A stretch of DNA of 16,732 bases from Spirochaetia bacterium (lineage in GTDB: Bacteria; Spirochaetota; Spirochaetia; PWKH01), in contig JAIPFS010000010.1 in the NCBI GenBank assembly GCA_021736545.1, positions 1 to 16,732 of the forward strand. Reading direction: 5' to 3'. Positions 6,120 to 13,695 of the stretch are shown piece after piece. The translations under genes and the position numbers were made by a program. Numbering within the stretch: position 1 is the stretch's first letter; every line of letters begins with the position of its first letter. The notes below the pieces were generated by a model. That model saw only the letters and a program-made list of their open reading frames with translations. It had not been told where the DNA came from and made no database searches.

Positions 6120-7046
6120 AATCTTTTTAAATCTTTCCGGCATTTCTGCTGTAAACTTTGTCATTTTTTTACTTTCAGGAAGTGTAAAACGTATGGAAAG
6201 GGCATGAAGCATAAGCGTACTCTCGTTAAATCTTTTATCTGTATTACCGTAGACAGTATCTCCCAGAATGGGATGGCCGATATATTTCATATGAAGTCTG
6301 ATTTGATGTGTTCTTCCAGTATTCAGCTTAATTCTTAATAAAGAATATCCTTGGTATTGTTTTAGTACAAAGTATTCTGTATCGGCAAATTTACCCTTTT
6401 GAGAATCAGTATGAAAGTTTTTAAACTTCTTTCTATTCGACGGATCTCTTGCTATGCAAGTCTGTACTCTTCCTTTTTTCCCAGAGGGTAAATTCCCTTT
6501 AACTATAGTTATATAGTATTTTTCAACTTTTCTATTTTTAAACTGAGATGAAATGTTTTCCAGTGTTTCTGTATCTTTAGCAATTACAATGATTCCTGAA
6601 GTATCCTTATCAAGACGATGGACTATACCCGGCCTCAAATTATTTTCCGAAAATGCTTTTCGCATTTGAGCATATCTAAATAAAACTCCTTGTATAAGAG
6701 TATTATGATAATTACCGGCACCAGGATGTACGACTACCCCTTGCTGTTTATTTAAAACAAGTACAGATGAATTTTCAAAAATTATATTGAGTGATATTTT
6801 TTCAGGATGAACTTCTGTTACAGGAAGATCATTATACAGAATTTCTACTATATCTCCATCAGAAACTTTTTTTGAGGCTTTAACTATCCGGCCGTTGCAG
6901 TAAAAAACCGCAGCTCGTAAAGACAACTGACTTCTTTTGAACAAAGCTTCATTTTCGCATATATATTTATCTATTCGAATAGAGTCTCTATCCGGCAAAC
7001 ATACGCTGATATTTTCATAATGCTCTTTCTGCATATTAGTGTTCAT
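6105..7046 (-). CDS. rluD: RluA/RluD-family 23S rRNA pseudouridine synthase
   Basis: A 313-residue pseudouridine synthase. An S4-like RNA-binding domain is at about 20-70 (RIDKYI ... SDGDIVEI). The catalytic domain follows, with HRLDKDTSG (143-151, catalytic Asp146) and RTHQIRLH (245-252). Family enzymes isomerise uridine to pseudouridine in 23S rRNA (RluD: helix 69) or in other RNAs. The S4 domain and length favour the RluD/RluC group; the precise target site is not readable from sequence. The ATG (7044-7046) starts 3 bp after the previous stop with no clear Shine-Dalgarno, suggesting translational coupling; a second ATG at 7032-7034 is equally weak. It is the last gene of the yggS operon and its 3' end overlaps the convergent MBL gene by 15 bp. 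Confidence 0.9.
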   Translation of the reverse strand: MNTNMQKEHYENISVCLPDRDSIRIDKYICENEALFKRSQLSLRAAVFYCNGRIVKASKKVSDGDIVEILYNDLPVTEVHPEKISLNIIFENSSVLVLNKQQGVVVHPGAGNYHNTLIQGVLFRYAQMRKAFSENNLRPGIVHRLDKDTSGIIVIAKDTETLENISSQFKNRKVEKYYITIVKGNLPSGKKGRVQTCIARDPSNRKKFKNFHTDSQKGKFADTEYFVLKQYQGYSLLRIKLNTGRTHQIRLHMKYIGHPILGDTVYGNTDKRFNESTLMLHALSIRFTLPESKKMTKFTAEMPERFKKILHCL

Positions 7047-7049
7047 AAT

Positions 7050-7490
7050 TTATTCAGAATATTTAATTTTTTCTATAATGAAATCCGCAAGTGCAAAGAC
7101 AGCAGAAAGGGAAAAAGTAAGAATAAGTTTCTCCCCTGATAACAGTTTCTCATCAAAAGAGAACTGCAGAACACTTCTATCCGAAGACTGCAAATTTTCG
7201 GTTATTTGGATTCCGATTGATGATAGAAAATAGGTAAAAGGAAGAGACCCGAAGAAAACTATTTCACCTCTTCGCAAATCTTCAATCCATGTCGAACTGT
7301 TTTTCCCTGAACTGGAGTTTCCTCTCGTATCTTCCCCAGTTCCTTTTTTCCCCTCAATATATGCATCAATTTCTTTAAAAACTGTACTCTGTTCCTTCTC
7401 TTCATTCGCACTTTCTTTATTATTTTCAATGCCGTAAAGAATAATATTAATACAGAAGATATAGAGAAACAGAAATAAAAATTTTTTCAT
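7050..7490 (-). CDS. Hypothetical protein with signal/anchor sequence and TM segment
   Basis: A 146-residue protein I cannot assign to a named family. Residues 1-20 (MKKF, a long run of Leu/Phe/Ile, ending LYG) look like a signal peptide or anchor; Cys13 is not in a lipobox. Residues 21-66 are polar, Glu/Lys- then Gly/Ser-rich and probably disordered. WIEDLRRGEIVFFGSLPF (68-85) starts a moderately hydrophobic stretch to about 95, and 121-140 is a likely transmembrane helix followed by a basic tail. The LRR-x-EI-x(2)-FGS-x-PF pattern looks conserved-family-like to me, and I think similar spirochaete proteins exist, but this is from memory. It overlaps yggS by 4 bp (ATGA), has GGAGAAAG upstream, and is followed by rluD after 3 bp. 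Probably envelope-located. Confidence 0.7.
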   Translation of the reverse strand: MKKFLFLFLYIFCINIILYGIENNKESANEEKEQSTVFKEIDAYIEGKKGTGEDTRGNSSSGKNSSTWIEDLRRGEIVFFGSLPFTYFLSSIGIQITENLQSSDRSVLQFSFDEKLLSGEKLILTFSLSAVFALADFIIEKIKYSE

Positions 7491-8182
7491 GTATATACTC
7501 TTTCTCCAAATATTGCACTGCCTATACGGACAAGATCTGCGCCTTCTCCAATTGCAATCTCATAGTCATTACTCATTCCCATAGAAAGTTCAATAGTATC
7601 ATAAGCAGGGAAATCTTTTTTCAGTTTATCACGCAGTTTCCGTAATTCTGAAAAGGAATTTCGTATTTCTGCAGGATCATTAGTGAGGGGGCCTATAGTC
7701 ATAAGTCCTCTGAATTTCACCCAGTTGTAATTATCAATTAATTCCATACATTCAAAGATTTCATCATAATGATCAAATCCATGTTTAGAGGTTTCACCTG
7801 ATGTATTGAATTCAAGAAACACTTCAATCTTCTTCTTCAATTTTGAAGCATGTTTTTCTATAAGCTTTAATACCTTTAATCTGTCGACAGATTCGATACA
7901 TTCAGCTAATTCTACAGCTGTTCCAATTTTATTTGATTGAAGAGGACCAATAATATGGAGATGTACAGGTTTGTGGATATTTTCAAATTTATTCTGGGCT
8001 TCCTGTACTCTATTTTCTCCAAAAATTGTTAGACCGCATTTGTATGCTTCAATAACTTCTTCATAGGTTCTTGTTTTACTAACAGCAACTAAAGTTATCT
8101 CATCCGTTTTTCTTCCAGCTTTTTCAGCCGCATCAGAAATTTTCTGTAAAACTGTATTAACTCTTTTTTTCATTGTATCCAT
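7487..8182 (-). CDS. yggS: YggS/PROSC-family PLP homeostasis protein
   Basis: A 231-residue single-domain alanine-racemase-like barrel that binds pyridoxal phosphate and buffers its level, without known catalysis. Family marks: LVAVSKTR with the PLP-linking Lys36, FGENRVQEA (54-62), HIIGPLQSNK (76-85), NTSGETSKHGF (126-136), GLMTIGP (159-165), SMGMSND (200-206) and the phosphate-binding RIGSAIFGER near the C-terminus. Length is normal and no key residue is missing. It is the first gene of a three-gene operon with the membrane protein and rluD. The ATG at 8180-8182 has no Shine-Dalgarno site but lies six bases after a TACTAT box, the layout of a leaderless mRNA. A second Met at residue 4 (8171-8173) has only a weak GGAT upstream. 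Confidence 0.94.
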   Translation of the reverse strand: MDTMKKRVNTVLQKISDAAEKAGRKTDEITLVAVSKTRTYEEVIEAYKCGLTIFGENRVQEAQNKFENIHKPVHLHIIGPLQSNKIGTAVELAECIESVDRLKVLKLIEKHASKLKKKIEVFLEFNTSGETSKHGFDHYDEIFECMELIDNYNWVKFRGLMTIGPLTNDPAEIRNSFSELRKLRDKLKKDFPAYDTIELSMGMSNDYEIAIGEGADLVRIGSAIFGERVYT

Positions 8183-8188
8183 GTATCT

Positions 8189-8217
8189 ATAGTATCAAAA
8201 AACATCGTACATGTGTA
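8189..8217 (-). promoter_or_regulatory. yggS: Candidate promoter of yggS, leaderless layout
   Basis: On the minus strand, TACACA (8212-8217), a 17-base spacer and TACTAT (8189-8194), then six bases to the ATG. Each hexamer matches four of six. The position makes the start codon the predicted first transcribed base. Confidence 0.35.
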
Positions 8218-8327
8218 TAAAAGTAAAAAATAAAATTAAAAAAGTATGCGTTATAGCAAATGAAAACAACAAAATGTATGCTTATCACATTATTGCTTAT
8301 TACATAATTGATGAAGCAAAAGAAGTG

Positions 8328-8360
8328 AAAAAAAGCCCTCAGTTTATAACTGAAGGCTTT
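8328..8360 (-). terminator. Rho-independent terminator of tRNA-Val
   Basis: On the minus strand, AAGCCTTCAGTT and AACTGAGGGCTT form a 12-bp stem with one G-U pair around a three-base ATA loop (8333-8359). Seven T's follow (8328-8334 as A's on the plus strand). It begins two bases after the tRNA 3' end. Confidence 0.92.
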
Positions 8361-8361
8361 A

Positions 8362-8434
8362 TGGGCGGTACAGGACTTGAACCTGTGACATCCTGCTTGT
8401 AAGGCAGGCGCTCTCCCAACTGAGCTAACCACCC
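8362..8434 (-). tRNA. tRNA-Val (anticodon UAC)
   Basis: 73 bases folding as a full cloverleaf: acceptor stem GGGTGGT / ACCGCCC (one T-G pair) with discriminator A; D stem GCTC / GAGC; anticodon stem CCTGC / GCAGG with loop CTTACAA, giving anticodon TAC (valine, GUN codons); T arm ACAGG-TTCAAGT-CCTGT. The 3' CCA is not encoded, so it must be added by a CCA-adding enzyme. It is a single tRNA with its own promoter and a terminator directly after it, not part of the yggS operon. Confidence 0.97.
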
Positions 8435-8445
8435 GAACGATTTGG

Positions 8446-8474
8446 AAATTATCATAGCGGAGATCTTTTGTCAA
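8446..8474 (-). promoter_or_regulatory. Promoter of tRNA-Val
   Basis: On the minus strand, a consensus TTGACA (8469-8474) is followed by TATGATAATTT. The -10 can be read as TAATTT (8446-8451) after 17 bases with TG one base upstream (extended -10), or as GATAAT (8448-8453) after 15 bases. Position and strength fit a stable-RNA gene. Confidence 0.65.
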
Positions 8475-8549
8475 TAAGATTAAAGTCTTTTATGAAATTT
8501 ATCTTTATGCTACTATCATCCAAGAAAATTATGATTTTAAAATTCTATT

Positions 8550-8554
8550 GAGGG
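8550..8554 (+). promoter_or_regulatory. Ribosome binding site of the first EF-G gene
   Basis: GAGGG six bases before ATG 8561. It selects this start over the in-frame Met at residue 7. No convincing promoter was found in the 126-bp gap between the tRNA and this gene. Confidence 0.6.
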
Positions 8555-8560
8555 ATAACA

Positions 8561-10600
8561 ATGTCTGATTCTAGTAATATGAGAAATATCGGTATCATGG
8601 CGCATATTGATGCTGGCAAGACTACAACAACAGAAAGGATTCTTTTCTATACCGGTAAAAGCCATCGAATTGGGGAAGTTGACAATGGGGAAGCTGTCAT
8701 GGACTGGATGGAGCAGGAACAGAACAGAGGAATCACAATAACTTCTGCTGCTACTACCTGTTTTTGGAAGGATACGCAAATAAATATCATAGATACTCCG
8801 GGACATGTAGATTTTACAGCTGAAGTTGAACGTTCTTTACGTGTTTTAGATAGTGCAGTAGCTGTTTTTTGTGCTGTAGGAGGAGTTGAACCTCAATCTG
8901 AAACTGTATGGCGGCAAGCAGATCACTATAAAATTCCCAGAATGGCTTTTATTAATAAAATGGATAGACTCGGTGCAGATTTTTATAAAGTATTAGAAGA
9001 AATTAAAACTAAATTAAAAGCAAACCCGGTTCCTTTATACCTTCCCGTTGGAGCCGAAGCAGATTTTTCAGGAATAATCGATCTTATACATATGCGGAAA
9101 ATAAATTTTGTTAAAGACTCCTTCGGCAGCACCATGGAATATGAAGATATTCCAAGTTCACTTCTTGAAACTTCAAAGAAATGGAGAGAAAAATTGATTG
9201 ATTCCATCTCTCATTTTTCCGATGAAATGACTGAGTTGTATCTTGAAGGAGAAGATATTCCTGAAAACCTTATTCACAGTACTATAAGAAAAGCTTCAAT
9301 ACAAAGAGGGATAATTCCTGTTTTTGTCGGAGCTTCACTTAAAAATATAGGAGTTCAGCCGCTCTTGGACGGCATTGTAGACTATCTCCCTTCTCCAAGC
9401 GAAGTTCCTCCTATAACAGGATATCACTTGAAAAAAAACACTGATGTTGAAGTACCTCATGATAGAAAAGCTTATCCTCTGGCTTTTGTCTTTAAAATTC
9501 AACATGACAGAGAAGCGGGCCCCTTATGTTTTTTTAGAGTTTATTCAGGTGAAATAAAAAAAGGTGTAAGCGTCTATAATATTTCAAAACAAAAAAAAGA
9601 ACGTATTAATCGTATTTTCAGAATGCACTCTAATAAAAATGAACCGCTTAATTCTTTAGCTGCAGGAGATATCGGTGTAGCAGTCGGAATGAAGCTTGCT
9701 CAGACTGGTGATACCATCGGTTCTGAAGGGATGCAGATTGAATTAGAACCGATGGACTTTCCAGAACCTGTTATTTCAGTAGCCATTGAACCTAAAACTG
9801 CATCGGATCAGGATAAATTAAAAAAGGCTTTGGAGATACTCATACGTGAAGATCCCACTTTTACCTATAAGGATGATCAGGAGACTGGACAGCTTGTGAT
9901 ATCAGGAATGGGTGAACTTCATATTGATGTACTTGTTTATCGAATTACCAAAGAGCTGAAGGTTGATGCCAGAATCGGTAATCCGCAGGTAACCTATCGA
10001 GAATCAATTTCCAAAGAAATTACATGGAATCAGAAATTTTCAAAAATCATTTCAGGAAAAGAGCACTCAGCGGATATTACTATTAAAGTTGAACCGAATT
10101 CTCATCCTGAAGAACATGGTAATATGTATATTTCTCAAATTAATGAGAAAAAACTACCCCGAGAGTTTGCTGATGCTGTAGAAAGGGGTATTAAAAACTC
10201 TTTTGCATCAGGTATACGCTATGGGTATCCTTCATATAATATTAAAGTAGGCTTGATAGATGCCGTATTTGATGAAATTACAGCATCCGCATTTGCTTAT
10301 GAAGCAGCTGCAGCCAATGGATTTGAAAATGCCTGCAGAAACGCAAGTCCAATTCTTCTTGAACCAATTATGAAAGTGGATGTTTTTACACCTAAGGATT
10401 ATGTAGGTGATGTTATGAGCAATCTTACTTCCAGAGGAGGATTAGTGGAAAGTTTAGAGAGTAAAACGTCTATTGAGCATATTAAAGCAAAATCACCTCT
10501 GGTTAAAATGTTCGGATATTCTACTTCTTTGAGGAGTATTACCCAGGGAAGAGGCAGCTTTGCAATGGAATTTTCCCATTTTGCAGAAAAAGCTGAATAA
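8561..10600 (+). CDS. fusA: Elongation factor G, spirochaetal EF-G2 (ribosome-recycling) type
   Basis: A 679-residue translational GTPase with EF-G domain order. Its G motifs are canonical: AHIDAGKT (14-21), RGIT (56-59), DTPGH (78-82, catalytic His82) and NKMD (132-135). Domains II-V follow, with [14 protein letters not shown] (443-456) and a C-terminal EF-G fold ending [12 protein letters not shown]. It differs from housekeeping EF-G in domain IV: the QSGG-type loop is replaced by [12 protein letters not shown] (about 494-505). Overall it resembles Borrelia EF-G2 (BB0691), which works with RRF in ribosome recycling rather than translocation, and mitochondrial EF-G2. I therefore infer a recycling role; a second canonical EF-G should lie elsewhere in the genome. 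It is 168 bp upstream of another EF-G paralog. Confidence 0.9.
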   Translation: MSDSSNMRNIGIMAHIDAGKTTTTERILFYTGKSHRIGEVDNGEAVMDWMEQEQNRGITITSAATTCFWKDTQINIIDTPGHVDFTAEVERSLRVLDSAVAVFCAVGGVEPQSETVWRQADHYKIPRMAFINKMDRLGADFYKVLEEIKTKLKANPVPLYLPVGAEADFSGIIDLIHMRKINFVKDSFGSTMEYEDIPSSLLETSKKWREKLIDSISHFSDEMTELYLEGEDIPENLIHSTIRKASIQRGIIPVFVGASLKNIGVQPLLDGIVDYLPSPSEVPPITGYHLKKNTDVEVPHDRKAYPLAFVFKIQHDREAGPLCFFRVYSGEIKKGVSVYNISKQKKERINRIFRMHSNKNEPLNSLAAGDIGVAVGMKLAQTGDTIGSEGMQIELEPMDFPEPVISVAIEPKTASDQDKLKKALEILIREDPTFTYKDDQETGQLVISGMGELHIDVLVYRITKELKVDARIGNPQVTYRESISKEITWNQKFSKIISGKEHSADITIKVEPNSHPEEHGNMYISQINEKKLPREFADAVERGIKNSFASGIRYGYPSYNIKVGLIDAVFDEITASAFAYEAAAANGFENACRNASPILLEPIMKVDVFTPKDYVGDVMSNLTSRGGLVESLESKTSIEHIKAKSPLVKMFGYSTSLRSITQGRGSFAMEFSHFAEKAE

Positions 10601-10702
10601 ATGCTTCAAAAAGAGTTTTTAAGTAATACATTGATTGAAACAATAAAAATAACTGATTATGCATAAAAAATGACTTATAAGAACTCAAAATGGCTTTTTT
10701 AG

Positions 10703-10731
10703 TTGACATATAGAATAACAGGTTTTAAAGT
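10703..10731 (+). promoter_or_regulatory. Candidate promoter of the second EF-G-like gene
   Basis: Consensus TTGACA (10703-10708), 17-base spacer, TAAAGT (10726-10731, four of six). Predicted transcription start is near 10738, about 20 bases before the ribosome binding site at 10760. The 10601-10702 stretch before it holds no other feature that I can support. Confidence 0.5.
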
Positions 10732-10759
10732 TATCTTTGATTACCTAATACAAGTAAAT

Positions 10760-10764
10760 GGAGG
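10760..10764 (+). promoter_or_regulatory. Ribosome binding site setting the EF-G-like start
   Basis: GGAGG four bases before ATG 10769. It makes 10769 the start, rather than an in-frame TTG at 10703 that is part of the -35 box and has no ribosome binding site. Confidence 0.8.
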
Positions 10765-10768
10765 ACAT

Positions 10769-12838
10769 ATGAGTTTAACCAGCGCTGATATTCGAAATAT
10801 TGCTATAGTTGGACATAATGGTACTGGGAAAACCACCTTGTTTGAGCATCTGCTTTACTGCGGTGGCGTTATAGAAAAACCAGCTGAAGTTAATTCAGGA
10901 AAAACAATCAGTGATTATTCCGATGAAGAGATATCTAAAGGGATTTCCATGTATACATCCCATGGTTCAGTTTCATGGAATAATAGGAGAATTAATTTTC
11001 TTGATACACCTGGAACATCAGATTTTATCGGAGAAGTTGTTTCCGCATTTCGGGTAGCAGAAACATCACTAATTTTGGTAGATGGCCGCTCCGGCGTTCA
11101 AATTGAGACGATAAAACTGTGGAGACGTTCTGACTCAATGAATATGCCTCGATTTGTATTTATTAATAAACTAGACAGTGACAGAGCAAGTTATGAAAAC
11201 ACCCTTAATGATTTAAAGGAAAAGTTCAATAAAACATTTGTTCCTGTAACTATCCCTATGGGAGAAAGTTCGTCCTATAAAGGCATCATCAATCTTATCG
11301 AGAATAAAGCCTATGAAATTAAAGAAGATGGAAAAGAAACTGAATTAGATATACCGCCGGAATTTGCTGAAATGGTTGAAGACTACCGCCTTACCCTTAT
11401 AGAAACCGCTGCGGAAGGAGATGATGATCTTCTTGAAAAATATTTTGAGGAAGGAACTCTGACCATAGAAGAAATACGTAAAGGTCTTTCTGAAGGCTTG
11501 AATGACAATAAAATTGTTCCGCTATTTTGCGGCAGTGCGGAAATGCATAGCGGTATTTCCTCCTTGCTGAATTTCATTTCCTATGAAGCTCCAAATCCGC
11601 AAGGTAAAATTGAAAAAATTGTTGAAGATGAAACAGAAAAGGATTTTGCAATTTCTCCTGATGGAAGCGTAATCCTTTTCATTTATAAAACTACCATAGA
11701 TCAGTTTTCTGGAAAATTGTCTTTTTTCAAAATAATTTCCGGTACTTTAAGCGCTGACTCTGAATTAATGAACTGCAGTATAGGGAAAAAAGAGAAAATC
11801 AGTAAACTCTATAAATCATTGGGTAAAAAGATAATTGAAGAGAAAGAGCTGGCTGCAGGTGATATCGGAGTACTTTCAAAAATAAACAGTATCAATACAA
11901 ATGATACGCTATGTGAGTCAGAACCATGTATACAGGTAAAACATCTGAATCTTCCACAGCCAGTCTATGCCTTGGCTATTTCGGCTGCTGATAAAAAATC
12001 AGAAGATAAAATGAATGATGCTTTATATCGTATTACTGAGCAGGATTTCACATTCCAAATAAACTTTAATTCTGAAACCAAGGAAAATGTTATTTCCGGA
12101 ATGGGTGAATTACATATTAATACTATGCTTGATAAGGTTCAGACAAAGCAGAAAATTGAAATTCATACAAAATTACCGAAAGTTGCATATAGAGAAACAA
12201 TAACAAAACCTGCAAATGCTGAATATACACATAAAAAACAATCCGGCGGACATGGCCAATATGGACGAGTTGTAATTGATGTCACTCCCCTTCAGCGGGG
12301 AGAGCAGTTTTCATTTGAAAACGTCATTAAGGGAGGATCTATTTCAAAAGGATATATGCCGGGTATTGAAAAAGGTCTTTTAGAAGCAATGGATGAAGGC
12401 TATCTTGCACATTATCCTTTAGTAGATATTGGTGTAAAAGTAATAGATGGTAAAGAACACCCTGTTGATAGTTCAGAGATGGCATTTAAACTTGCAGGTA
12501 AAGGCGCTTTAAGAACTGCCCTTGAAAAAGCAGGAGTTGTACTTCTTGAGCCCGTTATGAAGCTTCATGTATATATTGAAGATCAGTACTTGGGTGATAT
12601 TCTATCAGACCTCAGCAGTAAGCGCGGACGTGTTCATGGTCAGGAGGACTTAGGCGGAGGAATTACTGTAGTTGAAGCAGAGGTGCCGCAAGCTGAAATG
12701 CTCAGATATGCTATTGATTTAAAATCAATAACATCAGGTACCGGCTCCTTTGATCTTGAGTTCGATCATTATGCCAAGGTAACAGGAAAAATCGCTGATG
12801 ATATTATTCAGCAGTCAAAAGCAGCTATGGAAGAATAA
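10769..12838 (+). CDS. Elongation factor G-like protein (EF-G subfamily II)
   Basis: A 689-residue EF-G paralog of the divergent subfamily II (like Thermus EF-G-2). Its GTPase motifs deviate: GHNGTGKT (15-22) instead of [12 protein letters not shown] (57-60) instead of RGIT, and DTPGTSDF (79-86), where Thr83 replaces the catalytic His. NKLD (133-136) is intact. Domain IV keeps the tip-loop motif QSGGHGQYGR (491-500), unlike the preceding paralog. Domain V ends TSGTGSFDLEFDHYAKV. The family is common in bacteria; its cellular role is not settled, and some members still hydrolyse GTP on ribosomes. The start at 10769 is set by GGAGG; the longer frame from 10703 would add 22 unsupported residues. 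It has its own promoter candidate and ends before a bidirectional terminator. Confidence 0.92.
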   Translation: MSLTSADIRNIAIVGHNGTGKTTLFEHLLYCGGVIEKPAEVNSGKTISDYSDEEISKGISMYTSHGSVSWNNRRINFLDTPGTSDFIGEVVSAFRVAETSLILVDGRSGVQIETIKLWRRSDSMNMPRFVFINKLDSDRASYENTLNDLKEKFNKTFVPVTIPMGESSSYKGIINLIENKAYEIKEDGKETELDIPPEFAEMVEDYRLTLIETAAEGDDDLLEKYFEEGTLTIEEIRKGLSEGLNDNKIVPLFCGSAEMHSGISSLLNFISYEAPNPQGKIEKIVEDETEKDFAISPDGSVILFIYKTTIDQFSGKLSFFKIISGTLSADSELMNCSIGKKEKISKLYKSLGKKIIEEKELAAGDIGVLSKINSINTNDTLCESEPCIQVKHLNLPQPVYALAISAADKKSEDKMNDALYRITEQDFTFQINFNSETKENVISGMGELHINTMLDKVQTKQKIEIHTKLPKVAYRETITKPANAEYTHKKQSGGHGQYGRVVIDVTPLQRGEQFSFENVIKGGSISKGYMPGIEKGLLEAMDEGYLAHYPLVDIGVKVIDGKEHPVDSSEMAFKLAGKGALRTALEKAGVVLLEPVMKLHVYIEDQYLGDILSDLSSKRGRVHGQEDLGGGITVVEAEVPQAEMLRYAIDLKSITSGTGSFDLEFDHYAKVTGKIADDIIQQSKAAMEE

Positions 12839-12873
12839 AACTGGCAGCATACATACGGTGAATTAAAAGCAAG

Positions 12874-12909
12874 AAAAAAGAGGGTTGACATTCAGCCCTC
12901 TTCTTTTTT
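12874..12909. terminator. Bidirectional terminator between the EF-G-like gene and trmB
   Basis: AAGAGGGTTGA (12878-12888) and TCAGCCCTCTT (12892-12902) form an 11-bp stem with one G-U pair around CAT. An A-tract (12874-12879) and a T-tract (12904-12909) flank it, so it should act on both strands for the convergent genes that end at 12838 and 12956. Confidence 0.92.
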
Positions 12910-12955
12910 GCACTGTTGTTAAGTACTTTTTTTACTGTTATGGATTGTTCTTTAT

Positions 12956-13621
12956 TTACTGCTTTCTGTAAAAAAATTCATATATGCTGTGATTCTTTTC
13001 TAATCCTTTAATTTCAAATTTTGTCACCGGTCTCCAGGAAACTGCACTGCTGCCTTTTTTTTCGCTCTCTTTATTAAAATGGGGAAAACTTGAAAATACT
13101 TTTTCAATTTGTTCAGCGTAATCTTTCCAATCAGTAACACAATATATGTAGCCGTTTCGTTTGCATTTAGGGTCAACCTCTTTTATAAAGGATTCTTGAA
13201 TTAGTCTTCGCTTTACATGCTTTTTTTTAGGCCATGGATCTGGAAAGAAAATGTGAAATCCATCAATCGAATCGGCTTTAATCATGTGATTAAGAACCTC
13301 TACAGCATCATGCTGAATAATTCTGATATTTTCTAATTTTTTTTGAACAATTTCACTTAATAATTTACCAACTCCCGGTGTAAAGACTTCAATACCAATA
13401 AAGTTGATCTCAGGAAATTTTTCAGCTATCTCTGCTGCTGCATCGCCCATACCAAAGCCTATTTCAATTATTACTGGATTATCGTTTTTAAAGATTTCAT
13501 TAAGTAAAAGAGCTTTTTCATTATAGGGAATACAATATATATCTGAATATTTTTCAATAATTCTTTTTTTCTCTTCAGAAAGTCTTCCTCCGCGGAGTAC
13601 ATAGCTTCGAATTTTTCTCAA
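12956..13621 (-). CDS. trmB: tRNA (guanine-N7-)-methyltransferase
   Basis: A TrmB-family class I methyltransferase that makes m7G46 in tRNA variable loops using SAM. Motifs, numbered from the longer GTG form: SAM-binding EIGFGMGD (56-63), IGIEVFTPGV (78-87), FFPDPWPKKKHVKRRL (128-143, tRNA and guanine binding) and TKFE (203-206). Length (221-224) is normal. Two starts are possible: GTG at 13628-13630 with no ribosome binding site, or TTG at 13619-13621 preceded at five bases by AGGTGA, a perfect match to the 16S tail complement. I prefer TTG. It lies downstream of mfd on the same strand with a gap of about 65 bp and is probably co-transcribed; it ends at the shared bidirectional terminator. 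Confidence 0.95.
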   Translation of the reverse strand: MRKIRSYVLRGGRLSEEKKRIIEKYSDIYCIPYNEKALLLNEIFKNDNPVIIEIGFGMGDAAAEIAEKFPEINFIGIEVFTPGVGKLLSEIVQKKLENIRIIQHDAVEVLNHMIKADSIDGFHIFFPDPWPKKKHVKRRLIQESFIKEVDPKCKRNGYIYCVTDWKDYAEQIEKVFSSFPHFNKESEKKGSSAVSWRPVTKFEIKGLEKNHSIYEFFYRKQ

Positions 13622-13626
13622 TTTAC

Positions 13627-13632
13627 TCACCT
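13627..13632 (-). promoter_or_regulatory. trmB: Ribosome binding site favouring a TTG start for trmB
   Basis: On the minus strand AGGTGA, five bases before TTG 13619-13621. It contains the alternative GTG codon, so the two starts cannot both be well served. Confidence 0.55.
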
Positions 13633-13695
13633 ATAACATCAAATTTACAGTAAAATATTTGTAAGTTCACTCTTACTTTCACGCTTTTCCCACTT

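Noticed and set aside
8187..8474. Open frames of 95 (minus) and 63 (plus) codons across the tRNA region
   Set aside because: They run through the tRNA-Val gene and its terminator and have no recognisable protein features; the tRNA explains the conserved sequence.
10605..10622. AAAAAGAGTTTTT hairpin after the first EF-G gene as a terminator
   Set aside because: The stem is A-T only, with a very short loop and no following T-tract.
10703..10768. 22-residue N-terminal extension of the EF-G-like protein starting at TTG 10703
   Set aside because: The TTG is the first half of a TTGACA -35 box with no ribosome binding site, while ATG 10769 has GGAGG and begins where EF-G homology begins.
12885..12890. 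TTGACA on the plus strand downstream of the EF-G-like gene
   Set aside because: It lies in the stem-loop of the bidirectional terminator and has no plus-strand gene after it.
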